In this document: positions 10,124-21,821 of the stretch, one piece after another
Numbering within the stretch: position 1 is the first letter of the stretch
Layout of the letters: each line of letters opens with the position of its first letter
Origin: Celoporthe dispersa
Lineage: Eukaryota; Ascomycota; Sordariomycetes; Diaporthales; Cryphonectriaceae
NCBI GenBank assembly: GCA_016584495.1
Contig: WAID01000009.1
Span: 2,604,001-2,668,000, forward strand
Direction of reading: 5' to 3'
Length of the DNA: 64,000 nt
Made by a program: the position numbers and the translations under genes
The notes under the pieces: generated by a model
Database searches by the model: none
What the model was told of the DNA's origin: nothing
Seen by the model: the letters and a program-made list of their open reading frames with translations, nothing else

Positions 10124-12574
10124 ATGGCACAGCAGGCACCCAAGAACCCAGTGGTCCTCGAGGCCCACGAGGTGGACACATTTCGTGAGTAATCTGTCCT
10201 GCCGTGCGAGGCAGAAGGTGTGTGGATCAGTGGCACTGACAAATCGTACCACAGACCCTCCTCAGAAGATGCTCGACAGTATGTAATTCCCTCCCGGAGA
10301 GCCGCCCAAAGTCTTGACTGAGATCATCGAGCGCACCCTCGGAGAACTGGAGCTGACAATCTGTGCTGTAGAGCATCCGAGCAAACCTCATCTGTCTGGT
10401 ATGTCGCCGCTTCTTTCTTGATCGCATAGCCGCTTTTTGTTCTCCTTTTTTGGGAGGCCCCGGTGGGGGCCGGCAAGTTCAGGGGGGAGAGAAAGGGCTG
10501 GTCGTGATGGTGCAACTGGGCTGACTCGTGATTTTTTTTTTCTTCCCCAGGGCTGGAGGACTATCAACAGCTTTACAAGCAGTCGATCACTGAGCCGGAA
10601 AAGTTCTGGGGCACCAAGGCCCGAGAGCTTCTGACCTGGTCCAAAGACTTTCAGACCGTCCGCACAGGGACCCTGCAGGATGGCGACTGTGCCTGGTTTC
10701 TCGAGGGCGAGCTGAACGCCTCCTACAACTGTGTCGATCGGCACGCTGCCAAGGACCCCAACCGGGTCGCCATCATCTACGAGGCAGACGAGCCCGAGGA
10801 GGGCCGCAACCTCACCTACGGGCAGCTGCTCCGCGAGGTCTGCAGGACCGCCTGGGTCCTCAAGCAGATGGGCGTCAAGAAGGGCGACACGGTTGCCGTG
10901 TACCTGCCCATGATCCCCGAGGCGGTCATCGCCCTGCTTGCCATCACCCGTATTGGCGCCGTCCACTCCGTCGTCTTTGCTGGTTTCTCGGCCGACTCCC
11001 TGCGCGACCGTGTCATTGACGCCCAGTCCAAGGTGGTCATCACCACGGACGAGGGTAAGCGCGGCGGCAAGCTCATCGGGACCAAGAAGATTGTGGACGA
11101 CGCACTCAAGCAGTGCCCCGATGTCAGCCACGTTCTGGTCTACAAGCGGACGGGTGCCGACGTGCCATTCACCAAGGGTCGGGATTGGTGGTGGCACGAG
11201 GAGGTCGAAAAGTGGCCTTCTTACATCGCACCCGAGCCCATGAACTCCGAGGACCCGCTTTTCCTCCTCTACACGTCGGGCTCGACTGGCAAGCCCAAGG
11301 GTGTCATGCACACCACGGCCGGCTACCTGCTGGGAGCTTCCATGACCGGCAAATACGTCTTTGACATCCACGACGGGGACCGCTACTTCTGCGGTGGTGA
11401 CGTGGGCTGGATTACCGGCCACACGTACGTCGTCTATGCGCCCCTGCTGCTCGGTGTCTCCACGGTCGTCTTCGAGGGGACGCCTGCATACCCCAACTTT
11501 TCTCGCTACTGGGAGATCATCGACAAACACCAGGTGACCCAGTTCTACGTGGCGCCTACCGCCTTGCGGCTGCTCAAGCGCGCCGGTGACCACTTTGTGA
11601 AGAGCAAGATGGCCCACCTCCGCGTCCTCGGCTCCGTCGGCGAGCCTATCGCCGCCGAGGTGTGGAAGTGGTATTTCGAGGTTGTCGGAAGAGAGGAGGC
11701 ACAGATTGTTGATGTAAGTCCCCCAGCTCGGCTCCCCCCCCCCCCTTCCTGTCCTGCTGGATAGTAAGTTAACTCTGGGGCAGACATACTGGCAAACCGA
11801 GACTGGATCCAACGTCATTACGCCCCTCGCAGGCGTGACGCCCACCAAGCCTGGCTCTGCATCCCTACCATTCTTCGGTATCGAGCCTGCCATCATCGAT
11901 CCGGTTTCCGGCGAGGAGATCCACGGCAATGATGTGGAGGGTGTCTTGGCCTTCAAGCAGCCATGGCCAAGCATGGCGAGGACAGTGTACGGCGCGCACA
12001 AGCGCTATATGGACACGTATCTGAACGTCTATAAGGGCTACTATGTGAGTAGACAACAAGCCTTGCTACTACCCTAAGGGGTCTGTGCTGACGAAGACTC
12101 CGTAGTTCACCGGTGACGGCGCCGGCCGGGACCATGAGGGCTTCTACTGGATCCGCGGCCGGGTCGACGATGTGGTCAACGTCAGCGGCCACCGTCTGTC
12201 CACAGCAGAGATCGAGGCTGCCTTGATCGAGCACCACGCTATCGCCGAGGCTGCCGTCGTTGGTATCGCCGACGAGCTGACCGGGCAGGCTGTCAACGCG
12301 TTCGTGGCCATCAAGGACGGCAATGACTCCTCAGACGCCCTGCGCAAGGAGTTCATCCTGCAGGTCCGCAAAAGCATCGGACCTTTTGCGGCGCCCAAGG
12401 CGGTCTACATCGTGCCAGATCTGCCCAAGACCCGCTCGGGCAAGATCATGCGGCGCATTCTCAGAAAAGATCCTCGCGGGCGAAGAGGACCAGCTCGGCG
12501 ATACCTCCACGCTGTCGGACCCCTCAGTCGTCGACAAGATCATCGCCATTGTGCATGAACACCGCAAGAAGTGA
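10124..12574 (+). CDS. Acetyl-CoA synthetase (acetate-CoA ligase), one apparent frameshift
   Basis: ANL-superfamily enzyme that makes acetyl-CoA from acetate, ATP and CoA (facA/ACS1/acu-5 type). The N-terminus has the fungal HEVDTF-HPP and KHPSKPHLSG motifs. The adenylate core TSGSTGKPKG lies near residues 276-285, YWQTETGS follows, and the C-terminal PKTRSGKIMRR carries the regulatory lysine near 624. Exons are 10124..10184, 10255..10278, 10372..10398, 10551..11713, 11784..12044 and 12106..12574; two of them are only 24 and 27 nt. All introns are GT-AG. One extra A in the A-run 12465-12468, just after the SGK motif, breaks the frame. Without it the length is 2004 nt (667 aa), normal for the family, and the end reads VHEHRKK. 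The call is secure; the break is probably a sequence error. Confidence 0.95.
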
Positions 12575-15139
12575 ATGAGTTCACGTGTGGCGGGTTGATG
12601 ACCTTGGCGGTAGTCGCGATGGCTTCATCACAAGGCGTGTCCACTGAGACTGGGGATCTGTGGTCCGTCACAAAAGAACGATTTTGGATACTACCCGGGA
12701 GGATGAGGCAGGTCTATTCCGTGTCAGGCACATACAGCTGAACGGGTGCAGGGGCCAGATCTTGAACTGAAGCGGCCATTTTTTTCTACACATGTAAGGA
12801 GCGGCTATTGTCTAGCATCTATCGATAATTGTTTCCAAAGCTTGGCCAGGACGTCACGAGCCGTACAAAGTGGTCCCATGGTGCTCGAGGAGACCGCCCC
12901 GGCGCGCAGCCTCCGTTGTTAGCGCGGGGCGCACCATCACGATCTCGTACATGGTACAAATAAGCATATGCGTCGTCATGGTCAAACTTGGCGGATGGCG
13001 GGGACCGCTCGGCATGGCTAGTGACCATGTCTGCGCCTCACGCCGGAGAGATGGCGGGGTGGCGATGTGTGTCACGCGCACACCATCTTCTCTCCAGCAT
13101 CTGTCGATACAGGTCGAACCTACATAGATACTACGACACGACGCCGGAGCCGAACAAGCAGAGCAGTGTATAGTCGAAGGCGGGGACTTGCTGACCGTAG
13201 CCATCAATCCGACACTCCCAGGCGAAGATGGCCGAGCAGCAAAACAGCCAGCAGAATTACGACTGACATGTAAGTCAATTAGGCTTTTTTCTTATCATAT
13301 TACTGCCAAGAGCAGCAAGCTGTGGTCACCAGATTCCACTAGTATAAACTCTGGATGAACCAAGTCACCGGGTCCGGAGGCCCGACAGCGCGGTAAATAT
13401 ATTGAGCCGCGGTGAAGGCCCAGAGCTGCAGGCTTGGCTCTACGTCGACCAGTCGGGCCGAGGACATTATAGGTTGACATCTGGAGGTGAACACCTCGGA
13501 CAGCACTTGGTAGAGGCCTGCTTCGTCCCACCCGCTGCCTGAAATGTCCTGTCCCGTTGGCCTGAGGAGGGACAACAGACATAGGTCTCAGGGAGGCTTT
13601 CCGAATCTCGACGCAGGATGCGGCCTTGGCTGCCAGCTTCTGAAACGAGTCTGACGCTCGCTCCCGAAGCCCACAGGCTCACTGCAGTGGCGCGCGGCAA
13701 GGACGAAGCAAGCTATGCGCGGAAAGCCTCAGAAGCCCGTGTGCCAGGCCCTGATTCACGGGTGGGGTGGAGAGCCAAGGAGGATGCCCTCTGCTCCGGG
13801 CACCCGTTGTTCAGTATCTTTTGTGTTGTGCCCGAACGTGTCTGTTCTCCTGCAGCGTACATACAACTAATAGGCTGCCATGCTGACAACCCACAACCAG
13901 GTGTCCCCCGCCCCCGAATTAACGAGGAGCAGGCACTGGCCGTCTCTCGACGAATCAATACGGCTCCTCAGAACTCGACAAGAGAAGTGAGTTGTTATTC
14001 CCCGCCGTGGCCAGCAAGTTCAAGTACTACCTCGGACTTTTTATTTTTATTTCTACGCAGGAAACGGCACGTATGCGCCATGCAGCTTGTGTACTCTTCC
14101 CAGGCTGCATCAGATTGACCCTGTTTCTTGTTTCGAGACGGTGCTGTTCCTACAGAATACCAGCATGGGAACAAATTAAGGAATAAGAAGGAGGGGGCGG
14201 AGGAGGAGGAGGAGGAAGCAGTCGCCCCTGCCACTTTCCCGGATACATGACGCACAGCGAGATGCAGAAGCTGACCAGGATGGCAGGCGGGAAATTCTTT
14301 TACGCGGGTTGGTACACGTCTTGGCTGCCTAGCGTCCATACTGAGCTAAAGTACCATAGCACTTGCCATGTAGTATTTAGCAAAGCTGCAGCCCTGTACC
14401 GCTGTAATAAATAAGACTCTGCAGGTGTACCAATTACTACCACATAGTACTTATGATGGTTACATTGTACGAGGTGGTAGCAGCAGCAGTGAATGGGGAG
14501 GCCTGAAGACCCCACTACAACCTCCAACCTTTTTGGTCAACTTTACTTCCAACTCAATCCCCCCTCCCCCCAAGAGTTAGGCCAGACCAAGAAGGACCTG
14601 CATATCGCTTGGCTGGGCTTGGCTTGGCTGGGCTGAGTGGGCTTGGCTGGGGTTTCTCAAGTGTCGGATGGGTAAAGGGAAAAACCCATTGCTGTGTGTT
14701 GTCGATGACCCTCCTCACATAAGCCTCATCCCGCTTCCGGAATCCTCCAGCTTACTGACGAGACGTCGAAGCGCTTCACCCTTCACCTCCTTCTCCTCCC
14801 TCACACATGCTCTTCGTACACCTGCGCCACCTCTGCTGGGGAACAGTGACAGCCTCATACGCACTCACACACGCACAGCTTCTCTCTGCCTCTCCCCTCT
14901 TGCTCTAGAACACCAAGGGCACCAGCGAGTCTCCGAGGACAGACCCCAGTGGTCGGCCCTGGCTGTCGCACCTCGAGTCACATAGCACACAACACGGCGA
15001 ACCCTCCCCTTCAGGCCGAGGACGTGGACCGCTCGTGCTGTACAAAATAGCCCCTTCTCCCGTGCAACGGCCCACTGCGCATGCTCCGTCACGGCGTCGC
15101 GACTGGACGGTCTCCCGGGCGGGGCAGTCGTGGGCGACG
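12575..15139. other. 2.6 kb non-coding region upstream of the ADAM gene
   Basis: No credible gene was seen. It contains a GGCTTGGCTGG-like imperfect repeat (about 14608-14652) and a purine-rich GGAGGAGGAGG stretch near 14195-14216. The remainder is unremarkable. Confidence 0.55.
14608..14652. repeat. Imperfect GGCTTGGCTGG tandem repeat
   Basis: Four degenerate copies of a TTGGCTGGGC unit in tandem, non-coding. Confidence 0.65.
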
Positions 15140-17557
15140 ATGAGGTTCCTCCCAGGCATCGCCCTTGCGATCGCTGGCCTCTTCGACTTCTTCCTCCTCT
15201 TCTCTCTAGCTTCGGCCCACTCCACACAGCGCAACCCCCTGCGAGCCGTGGGCTACATTGACGACCCCGTCCTGGTCACGCCCTCCAACCGGGTCCACGC
15301 CCTCTCCTCTTTCCAGCTGACCTTTACCCTCAGCAACGCAAGCCCCAGCATACGGCTGTCCCTCGAGCCAAACCACGATGTGATCGCCGACGGAGCCACA
15401 GTCACCTACCTCGCCGAGGACGGGTCTGTGCAGAGGGCGGAGCCTATCGACCGCCTGCAACACCGCGTGTTCAAGGGCACCGCGTTTGTCAAATATCCCG
15501 GATACAGCGAGTGGGCCAATGCTGGCTGGGCAAGGATCCACGTGCACAGAGATGGTCCAGACCCCATCTTTGAGGGTGCCTTTCAGCTCTACGGCGACCA
15601 GCACCACGTGCAGACGAGCCACAACTACCACAAGACCCGGGTCGACGACGATCCGGACGCCTGGCGGCGAGGCGGCGAGTCCATGGTTGTCTGGCGAGAC
15701 TCGGACATCACCACGGCAGCAGGTGACGGCCCGCACTCGGGCTTGGACGAGCTCAAGAGAGGAGTGCCGGCGAGCGATACCTGCACCGCCGAGCGCCTCA
15801 TCTTCAACCGTGATGAGGACCACCCGATCTATCGCGGCGTGGGAGACGGCCCGGACAAGAGGTCCCTCTGGGCCTCCGTGATGCCCAGCACCCTGTTTGC
15901 GAGGCAGATAGACGGCACCACCGGAGGGAACAGCGCTGGCATCAACCTCACGGCCGCTATCGGGTCCACGGCGGGCTGCCCGAGCTCCCGCAAGGTCGCG
16001 CTGATCGGCATCGCGACCGACTGTGAATATACGGCCGACTTTGCCAACGACACGGCCGCCAAGACCAACATCATCGCCCAGGTCAATACCGCCTCCCAGC
16101 TATACGAGAGCACCTTCAACATCTCGCTGGGCATCCAGAACCTCACCATCAGCCCCGGAAGCTGCCCGTCGACCGCGAGCACCGAGGCGCCCTGGAACGT
16201 GGGCTGCTCCGACAGCGTCACCATCACGGACCGGCTCAACCTCTTCTCGCAGTGGCGCGGCCAGCACAACGACACCAATGCCTACTGGACGCTCATGAGC
16301 ACGTGCAAGACCGAGTCTGCTGTCGGGCTCGCGTGGCTCGGCCAGCTGTGCATGAGCGGCTCGTCTACCGAGAGCAACGAGACGGTGGCCGCGGCGAACG
16401 TGGTCGTCCGGACGTCTACGGAGTGGCAGGTCTTTGCCCACGAGTCGGGCCACACGTTTGGAGCCGTGCACGACTGCACGTCCAGTACGTGCGCGGACGG
16501 CACGGCGACCAAGCAGCAGTGCTGCCCGCTGAGCTCGTCCACCTGTAACGCCGACGGTCAGTTCATCATGAACCCGTCGACCGGCTCCGGCATCACCCAG
16601 TTCTCCCAGTGCACCGTGGGCAACATCTGCTCCGCCCTGGGCCGTCAGTCTGTCCAGTCGACCTGTCTGACCAACAACAAGGACGTCCCGACCATCACCG
16701 GAAGCCAGTGCGGCAACGGCATCGTGGAGTCTGGCGAGGAGTGCGACTGCGGCGGGACAGCCGGCTGCGACGGCAACACGTGTTGTGACGCCTCAACCTG
16801 CAAGTTCACGACGAACTCGGTGTGTGACCCTTCCAACGAGGACTGCTGTACCTCTCAGTGCCAGTTTGCCAGCAACGGCACCGTATGCCGGGACAGCACT
16901 GGCGTATGTGATCCCCAGGAAGTCTGCACCGGTACCTCATCCACCTGCCCGGCAGACCAGAACGCGCCGAACGGTGAGACCTGTGGCTCCGGTCTCAAGT
17001 GCGCCTCGGGCCAGTGTACCTCGCGCGACGAGCAGTGCAAGTCCCTGATGGGCTCCCTCACCACGGATAACGACACCACGGCCTGCGACTCCTCTGGGTG
17101 CCAGATCTCGTGTCAGTCGCCGGAGTTTGGTAACAACGTCTGCTACAAGCTGAACCAGAACTTCCTCGACGGCACACCCTGCCAGGGCGGCGGCAAGTGC
17201 AGCAATGGAAAATGCAAGGGTATAAACACCGGCGATGAGATCAAGGACTGGATCAACAGTAACAAGCCCATTGTGATCCCGGTCGCATGCGTGTTGGGGG
17301 CACTGCTGCTTCTCGCGATCGCAAGCTGCATCTGGAGCTGTAGGCGCAGGAGGGCGCGTCGAATGCGTGCGGCTCGATTAGCAAAGCCGCCCTCTCCTGC
17401 CTCGGACCTTGTACCCTCGTCGCCACCAGGGCCTAGGAGCAGGAGCGGTCGGTCGGGTCGATCCAACAAGTCGAGAACAAGCTTGTACCCAGGGGCACCG
17501 CCACCAGGGTACGAAAGTGGTGGCTGGCAGCCGAGCACGAGTACACGATACGCATGA
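15140..17557 (+). CDS. Membrane-anchored ADAM-family metalloprotease
   Basis: Reprolysin-type zinc protease, single exon, 805 aa. The N-terminal signal segment is hydrophobic (LAIAGLFDFFLLFSL). A prodomain follows, with dibasic KR sites near residues 205-240. The catalytic site HESGHTFGAVHD starts at residue 434 and gives three His ligands and the Glu; the Met-turn is FIMNPS. A Cys-rich disintegrin domain begins near residue 525 (GNGIVESGEECDCGG). There is one transmembrane helix near residues 711-730, then an Arg-rich cytoplasmic tail with Ser/Pro repeats. This order matches metazoan ADAMs and the fungal ADM proteins. It is therefore predicted to be a cell-surface sheddase or protease; substrates are unknown. 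The ATG at 15140 gives the signal peptide directly; an earlier in-frame ATG at 15035 would precede it with a charged stretch. Confidence 0.93.
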   Translation: MRFLPGIALAIAGLFDFFLLFSLASAHSTQRNPLRAVGYIDDPVLVTPSNRVHALSSFQLTFTLSNASPSIRLSLEPNHDVIADGATVTYLAEDGSVQRAEPIDRLQHRVFKGTAFVKYPGYSEWANAGWARIHVHRDGPDPIFEGAFQLYGDQHHVQTSHNYHKTRVDDDPDAWRRGGESMVVWRDSDITTAAGDGPHSGLDELKRGVPASDTCTAERLIFNRDEDHPIYRGVGDGPDKRSLWASVMPSTLFARQIDGTTGGNSAGINLTAAIGSTAGCPSSRKVALIGIATDCEYTADFANDTAAKTNIIAQVNTASQLYESTFNISLGIQNLTISPGSCPSTASTEAPWNVGCSDSVTITDRLNLFSQWRGQHNDTNAYWTLMSTCKTESAVGLAWLGQLCMSGSSTESNETVAAANVVVRTSTEWQVFAHESGHTFGAVHDCTSSTCADGTATKQQCCPLSSSTCNADGQFIMNPSTGSGITQFSQCTVGNICSALGRQSVQSTCLTNNKDVPTITGSQCGNGIVESGEECDCGGTAGCDGNTCCDASTCKFTTNSVCDPSNEDCCTSQCQFASNGTVCRDSTGVCDPQEVCTGTSSTCPADQNAPNGETCGSGLKCASGQCTSRDEQCKSLMGSLTTDNDTTACDSSGCQISCQSPEFGNNVCYKLNQNFLDGTPCQGGGKCSNGKCKGINTGDEIKDWINSNKPIVIPVACVLGALLLLAIASCIWSCRRRRARRMRAARLAKPPSPASDLVPSSPPGPRSRSGRSGRSNKSRTSLYPGAPPPGYESGGWQPSTSTRYA

Positions 17558-18336
17558 AAAAGAAGAAAGAAAGAAAAACCTGATGTGGCGTTATGGGTCT
17601 GGAAGTGGGTATTTTCCTTGGAAGGCAAAAGGGCGGTTTCGCGTAAGAAACAACTCGGGCTGGCATGTTAACGTTCCTCACCGTCATGACGATCAACGGA
17701 CAGAAGATACCAATCATCTCAAACGAGCTTTTATCATGCTTGTGACGATACATGGTGCATGGGCGGCGTTTCGATGGGCAGCAGAGCACAACAGTCACAA
17801 ATGTGACGGAGGAAATGGGTTTACACAATATATGTATCAGGAAGGAGACACCACCATAGCATGCTTATGGCATAATTACACCTCAACCCGACAATTTTTC
17901 AACGTTAATCTATTGCCATGTATGGTTGGATCGCAGGCACTTGTGACGAGGATCTCTCTTTCTCTATTTACATCCTTCCCTGGGACGGCTTTTGAACAGC
18001 GCTCTTGACATAGCCTCTCTCATAAACTCTAGGGGATTTGCGAAGACGGTGTAGGCAGGTGTGTAGTTCTCTAGCGTGTGGGAGGATGGTTTACAATGCA
18101 GCACTCTGCTGCAATATCAACGGATCGATTGAGCGGTCATCGTCAGTCATTATTAACGTTATTATCATAATCATCATGAGAACCCCAATAAACACCACAC
18201 ATATACATCAAAAAAGAAAAGAAAAGAAGAAGAAAAAAACCATAGACCGTGCCTCCGTAGATATATCTTACAACTGACCTCGCCCTAGCTTCTCTTACCT
18301 CACGGGCGCCCTCCCTTCTCTTTGCCCGGTTTATGG
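17558..18336. other. Non-coding spacer between convergent ADAM and unknown gene
   Basis: 779 bp with A-rich stretches at both ends (17556-17580 and 18205-18240), probably the two 3' UTRs. No gene was seen. Confidence 0.6.
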
Positions 18337-19176
18337 TCATCTCCCACTTCTTGGCCCGCCAGCGCCACCTGGGCCCCTCCGGCTGCCGTGTTGTTGGGCC
18401 GAGTGGGAGGAGGTGCTTGACCTCTGCTGCTGCTGGGGACCGCCGTTATTCTGGTATCCGCCAGGACCACCCTGGGAGGTGTCCGGGAGGGATGCGTCGT
18501 CCTCCTCGTAGTCGTCGAGGCCACACATGATCTTCTTGAACCTCATACGGGCCACAGGGAGGGTCTGTGAAGGGCAATCAGTGATATGTTAGGAAGGGAA
18601 TATCACGAGAGGGAGGGAGGGGGTCTAGGAGGCCTCCTACTCACATCGCCGCTGCTGTGGGCGTACAGCATCAACAGCTCTGGGCTGTCGAGAACCGTCT
18701 CTGCCCAGTCACGCCGCTCCGTCTTTTGAAAGGGCTCCTTTAGTTGTCTGAGAGGCGGGGAGATGCGTTGAATCGTGCCATCAGCCATTGCCGTCCATGA
18801 CCCCTCTGTAAGAGTGCAAGGAGGGTAGGGTAGGGCGCGGGGCGACGAGGGTTGTTGAAAGTGAGTCTCACCTTGAGGGTGCGCCACCGCCCAGCCTGAC
18901 GCTGCTTCCGCCCATGGCGTGCATGCCCATAGGGGTGGCCCTCCCGGTGCGGCGGGCGAGGTCGGCTCCGTTCGAGTCGTCCTCGGGCGCGTAAGGGTCC
19001 TTGCCTCGAGCCTGGCGGTCTCGCATGTCGGCAGTAAAGGGCTGGACCATGTCGTCTGGGTGAGAGGCCCAGTGCCTGTGATCGCTCCACGACGAGGAGC
19101 CTGAGGATGAGTCGGACAAAATACGGCCTGCGGGCCTAGAGAAAGGGTCTGTGTGGGAGGCTGAGGAGGCCATCAT
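18337..19176 (-). CDS. Conserved-looking protein of unknown function, one apparent frameshift
   Basis: I do not recognise this protein. The exons read on the minus strand are 19176..18872, 18805..18645 and 18564..18337. Introns are 66 bp (GTGAGA/CAG) and 80 bp (GTGAGT/CAG). The N-terminal part is Ser/Asp/Arg-rich and disordered. The middle is compact and looks folded (SWTAMADGTIQRISPPL, then ERRDWAETVLDSPELLMLYA). After RMRFKKIMCGLDDYEE comes a Gln/Gly/Ser-rich tail. The first splice is out of phase as read. It becomes canonical if the G-run at 18801-18804 has one G too many; the total is then 693 nt (230 aa). No signal peptide or membrane segment is seen. Confidence 0.7.
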
Positions 19177-20081
19177 CGCCTTGTTCTTCTGGAAAGATGA
19201 CCTTGGGAGAGGGTACTGAGGTGTCGTGGTGCCGGAGGATGCTGAGCAGGCTGGCTGGCTGGCTGGGCAATTGGCGGGGTACAGAAGCAGTTTGTAGGTA
19301 GGCTGCTATATAATAACACTACACCATCTGCGCCAGGCTCGGGGAGGACTAAAATACCTGCCTGTGCTGGCCCGCCCTTGTAGGCTGGTGGTGAGCACTT
19401 TTTCTTAGCGGGACCCCCTAACTGTAGGGTGAGGAGGGGGAGGGGGGCGGGCGGAGGGCCTGTGGTTAGGGAAGGCACTGTAGGCGGCTCCAGGAATGGG
19501 GCAACCAACCCGCCAGCGCCTGCACGCCTCACCCACTGCAGACCTCCGTACTTCCAGCGGTGACATCCAGTGCAACGGTACACGCCCTACTACTACCTCC
19601 ACCGAACAGGGTACCACAGCGGGTACTGGCTGCGTTACTGTACACAGCAGTAGCTTGGTATCGCCTACGGTGCTACGGCACCTACTGGAAAATAAGTCAG
19701 GCAGACAAGACGGTACGTACTATATACCATGATGGTACCAACTTCATCAATCATCCCGCCTCAACCAACATGGAGGACAAGGCGACAACGATGACGATGA
19801 CGATGACGACGGCGACGATGATAACAACAACAACAACAATGGCCTTGTTCAGGATCTACACGGTCCGTGCCGAGACACCGGCATCAGTATTCGAGAGGGA
19901 TAAGGTCTTCGAGTCTCTCTCTCTTCTCTCCAGCGTATTGTTGTTCTACGAGTGCCGTGATAACTGACACATCACACCTCTGATCTCAGCTCGGCTCGTG
20001 TCGTCTTATTACTCTGGGATGAAAGAACAAAAAAATCTAAGGCGTCTTCTTCGTCGCCGTCGTCCATGATATGTCAGTCCG
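19177..20081. other. Non-coding spacer with trinucleotide-rich stretch
   Basis: 905 bp without a credible gene. A short ACGATG/GACGAC-rich and AAC-rich stretch lies at about 19782-19838. Confidence 0.55.
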
Positions 20082-21821
20082 TCATGTGGCCTTCCACCTC
20101 AGCAGTGTCATCGAGTGCTTGGGAAACACGAAGGCGCCCTCGCCGTCCCATTCCGACTCCCTGACGCCCACCTCATCGCTGCCCGCGACATTGACGGCAC
20201 CCACGCCGGGGCCGTTGACGGTGTGCACCTCGACCTTGCCCGAGACGCCCTTCAGGCTGGCCTCGAGATCAGCCTCGTCGCTGATGTTCACCACCGCCAC
20301 GTTGACAAACCCCTCCTCGTCCACCACGGCGCTGACGTCCAGCCACGGCGCCCCGTCCTGCAGCACGCCCTGCAGCCAGGCCGGGCTCGTCTCGCCCGCC
20401 CAGGACCCGCAGCTGACGTGCGCCGCCACCGTCCACCCGCGCATGAAGCGGCTGAACAGCAGCAGCGGCCACCACGTCGCCTGCCTGACGATGCCGTCCC
20501 TGCTCGTCATGAGGGGCGAGATCACATTGACCGTCTGCGCGATGTTGGCCATCCCGATGTACCTGCTCTGGCGCACAAACACGTTGAGCCAGACGGCCAC
20601 CGCCAGCGCATCCGACAGCGTGTATCTTTCCTCTGCGCCCTTGTCGCCTGGCGCGCGCTCCGGGTCCCACACGTTCCACTCGTCGAAGCAGATGGTGGTC
20701 TGTGCCTTGGTCGGCGGCACGCTGTTCTCGATGCGCGCCATGTCGATGAGCGCTGCCGCCGTCTGGATCGCACGCTCCGCCGACAGCGGGGCCGTGACGT
20801 TGGGCAGGTGCCGGGGCGATGCCGTATAGATGTGGATGGAGTGCATGTCGACGACAGACACGCACTCCCTCAGCACGTGGTGGTCCCACGAGCTGTGTCC
20901 CGTCTCGCCGCAGAGGATCAGGCACAGGCTGGGGTCGAGCAGGCGGAGCGCCTTTGCCCACTGCGCAGCCTTCTTGGCGTAGTCCTCCTTGGTCATCTGC
21001 TCGACCTGCCACGGGCCCCAGACCTCGTTGCCCAGCGCCCAGTACTTGACCCTGTACGGCTCCTCGCGGCCGTTCTGCCTCCGCAGGTTGGCGTAATAGG
21101 TATCCTTGGTCCCGTTGCAGTACTCGACCCAGGCCAGCGCCTCGTCCAGCGTGCCGGTTCCCATGTTCAGGCAGATGTACGGCTCCACGCGCTCCTTCTT
21201 GCCCTCGCCGAGGACCGACAGCCACTGCATGAACTCGTCGGTGCCGAACTGGTTCGTCTCGGTTCCCAGCCAGGCCAGCTCTGGCCTCTTGGGCCGCTTG
21301 TCCCGAGGTCCGACCCCGTCGAGCCCTAGAGTCCTCTCTCCCGCCGCTCAGCAACAGGCCTGTCTGTGTCTGGGCCCAGGCAGGGCATCTTGTTCCACCA
21401 CCCGGGGGGGGGCACAGGGGGAGACCAGGGTTCTGTACTGACAGTGGTACGTGGCGACAAAGTTCCCGCCGGGGTAGCGGACCACGGGTATGTCGAGCTC
21501 TCTCAGCGCGTCGAGGACATCCCTACGGAAGCCGTGCTCGTCGGAGAGGGGGTTTCCAGGGTCGTACATCCCGCCGTAGATACATCGTCCCATATGCCTG
21601 GCGGTCTGATCAGGGCCGGAAGCGAGGGGCGTTTATGTGTGTGTGTGCGTGTGTGTGTGTGTGTGAAGGGAAGAGAGGAGGAGGAGGAGGGAGGGAGGAG
21701 ATCTGGCAACGCACTCTGTGAAGCCGCCATACATCAACGGGTCAATCTTGGAGAGCCTCTTCCCCGCATCAACCTCGACGAGGGCCTTCTCGCCGTCGGG
21801 GATCTTCGTGAAGGTGGTCAT
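20082..21821 (-). CDS. Intracellular alpha-L-arabinofuranosidase, GH51
   Basis: Hydrolyses terminal arabinofuranosyl residues from arabino-oligosaccharides. The GH51 signature residues are present: general acid/base Glu188 in WALGNEVWG and nucleophile Glu303 in CFDEWNVW. The conserved GGFTEHMGRCIYGG and RYPGGNFVATYHW segments also occur. Exons on the minus strand are 21821..21715, 21597..21443 and 21325..20082, total 1506 nt (501 aa). Both introns are 117 bp with unusual donors (GTGCGT and GTCAGT), and the first contains a GT microsatellite. No signal peptide is seen, and the length fits the short intracellular GH51 group rather than the secreted ~650 aa enzymes. It is divergent from an MFS sugar transporter across 1.4 kb, which suggests uptake and cytosolic breakdown of arabinose-containing sugars (inference). 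Confidence 0.93.
21635..21665. repeat. GT microsatellite in intron 1 of GH51 gene
   Basis: About 15 GT units with one GC interruption, fully inside the 117 bp intron. Confidence 0.85.

Noticed and set aside
10388..12001. 537-codon ORF antisense to acetyl-CoA synthetase
   Set aside because: It mirrors a real coding exon. High GC at third codon positions keeps the complementary frame open; no domain is present.
20115..21329. 404- and 361-codon ORFs overlapping the GH51 gene
   Set aside because: Shadow frames of the GH51 exon with Arg/His/Gly-rich, low-information sequence.
21598..21714. GH51 introns read as evidence of a recent duplication because both are 117 bp
   Set aside because: Their sequences differ (one holds a GT repeat); equal length is coincidence.
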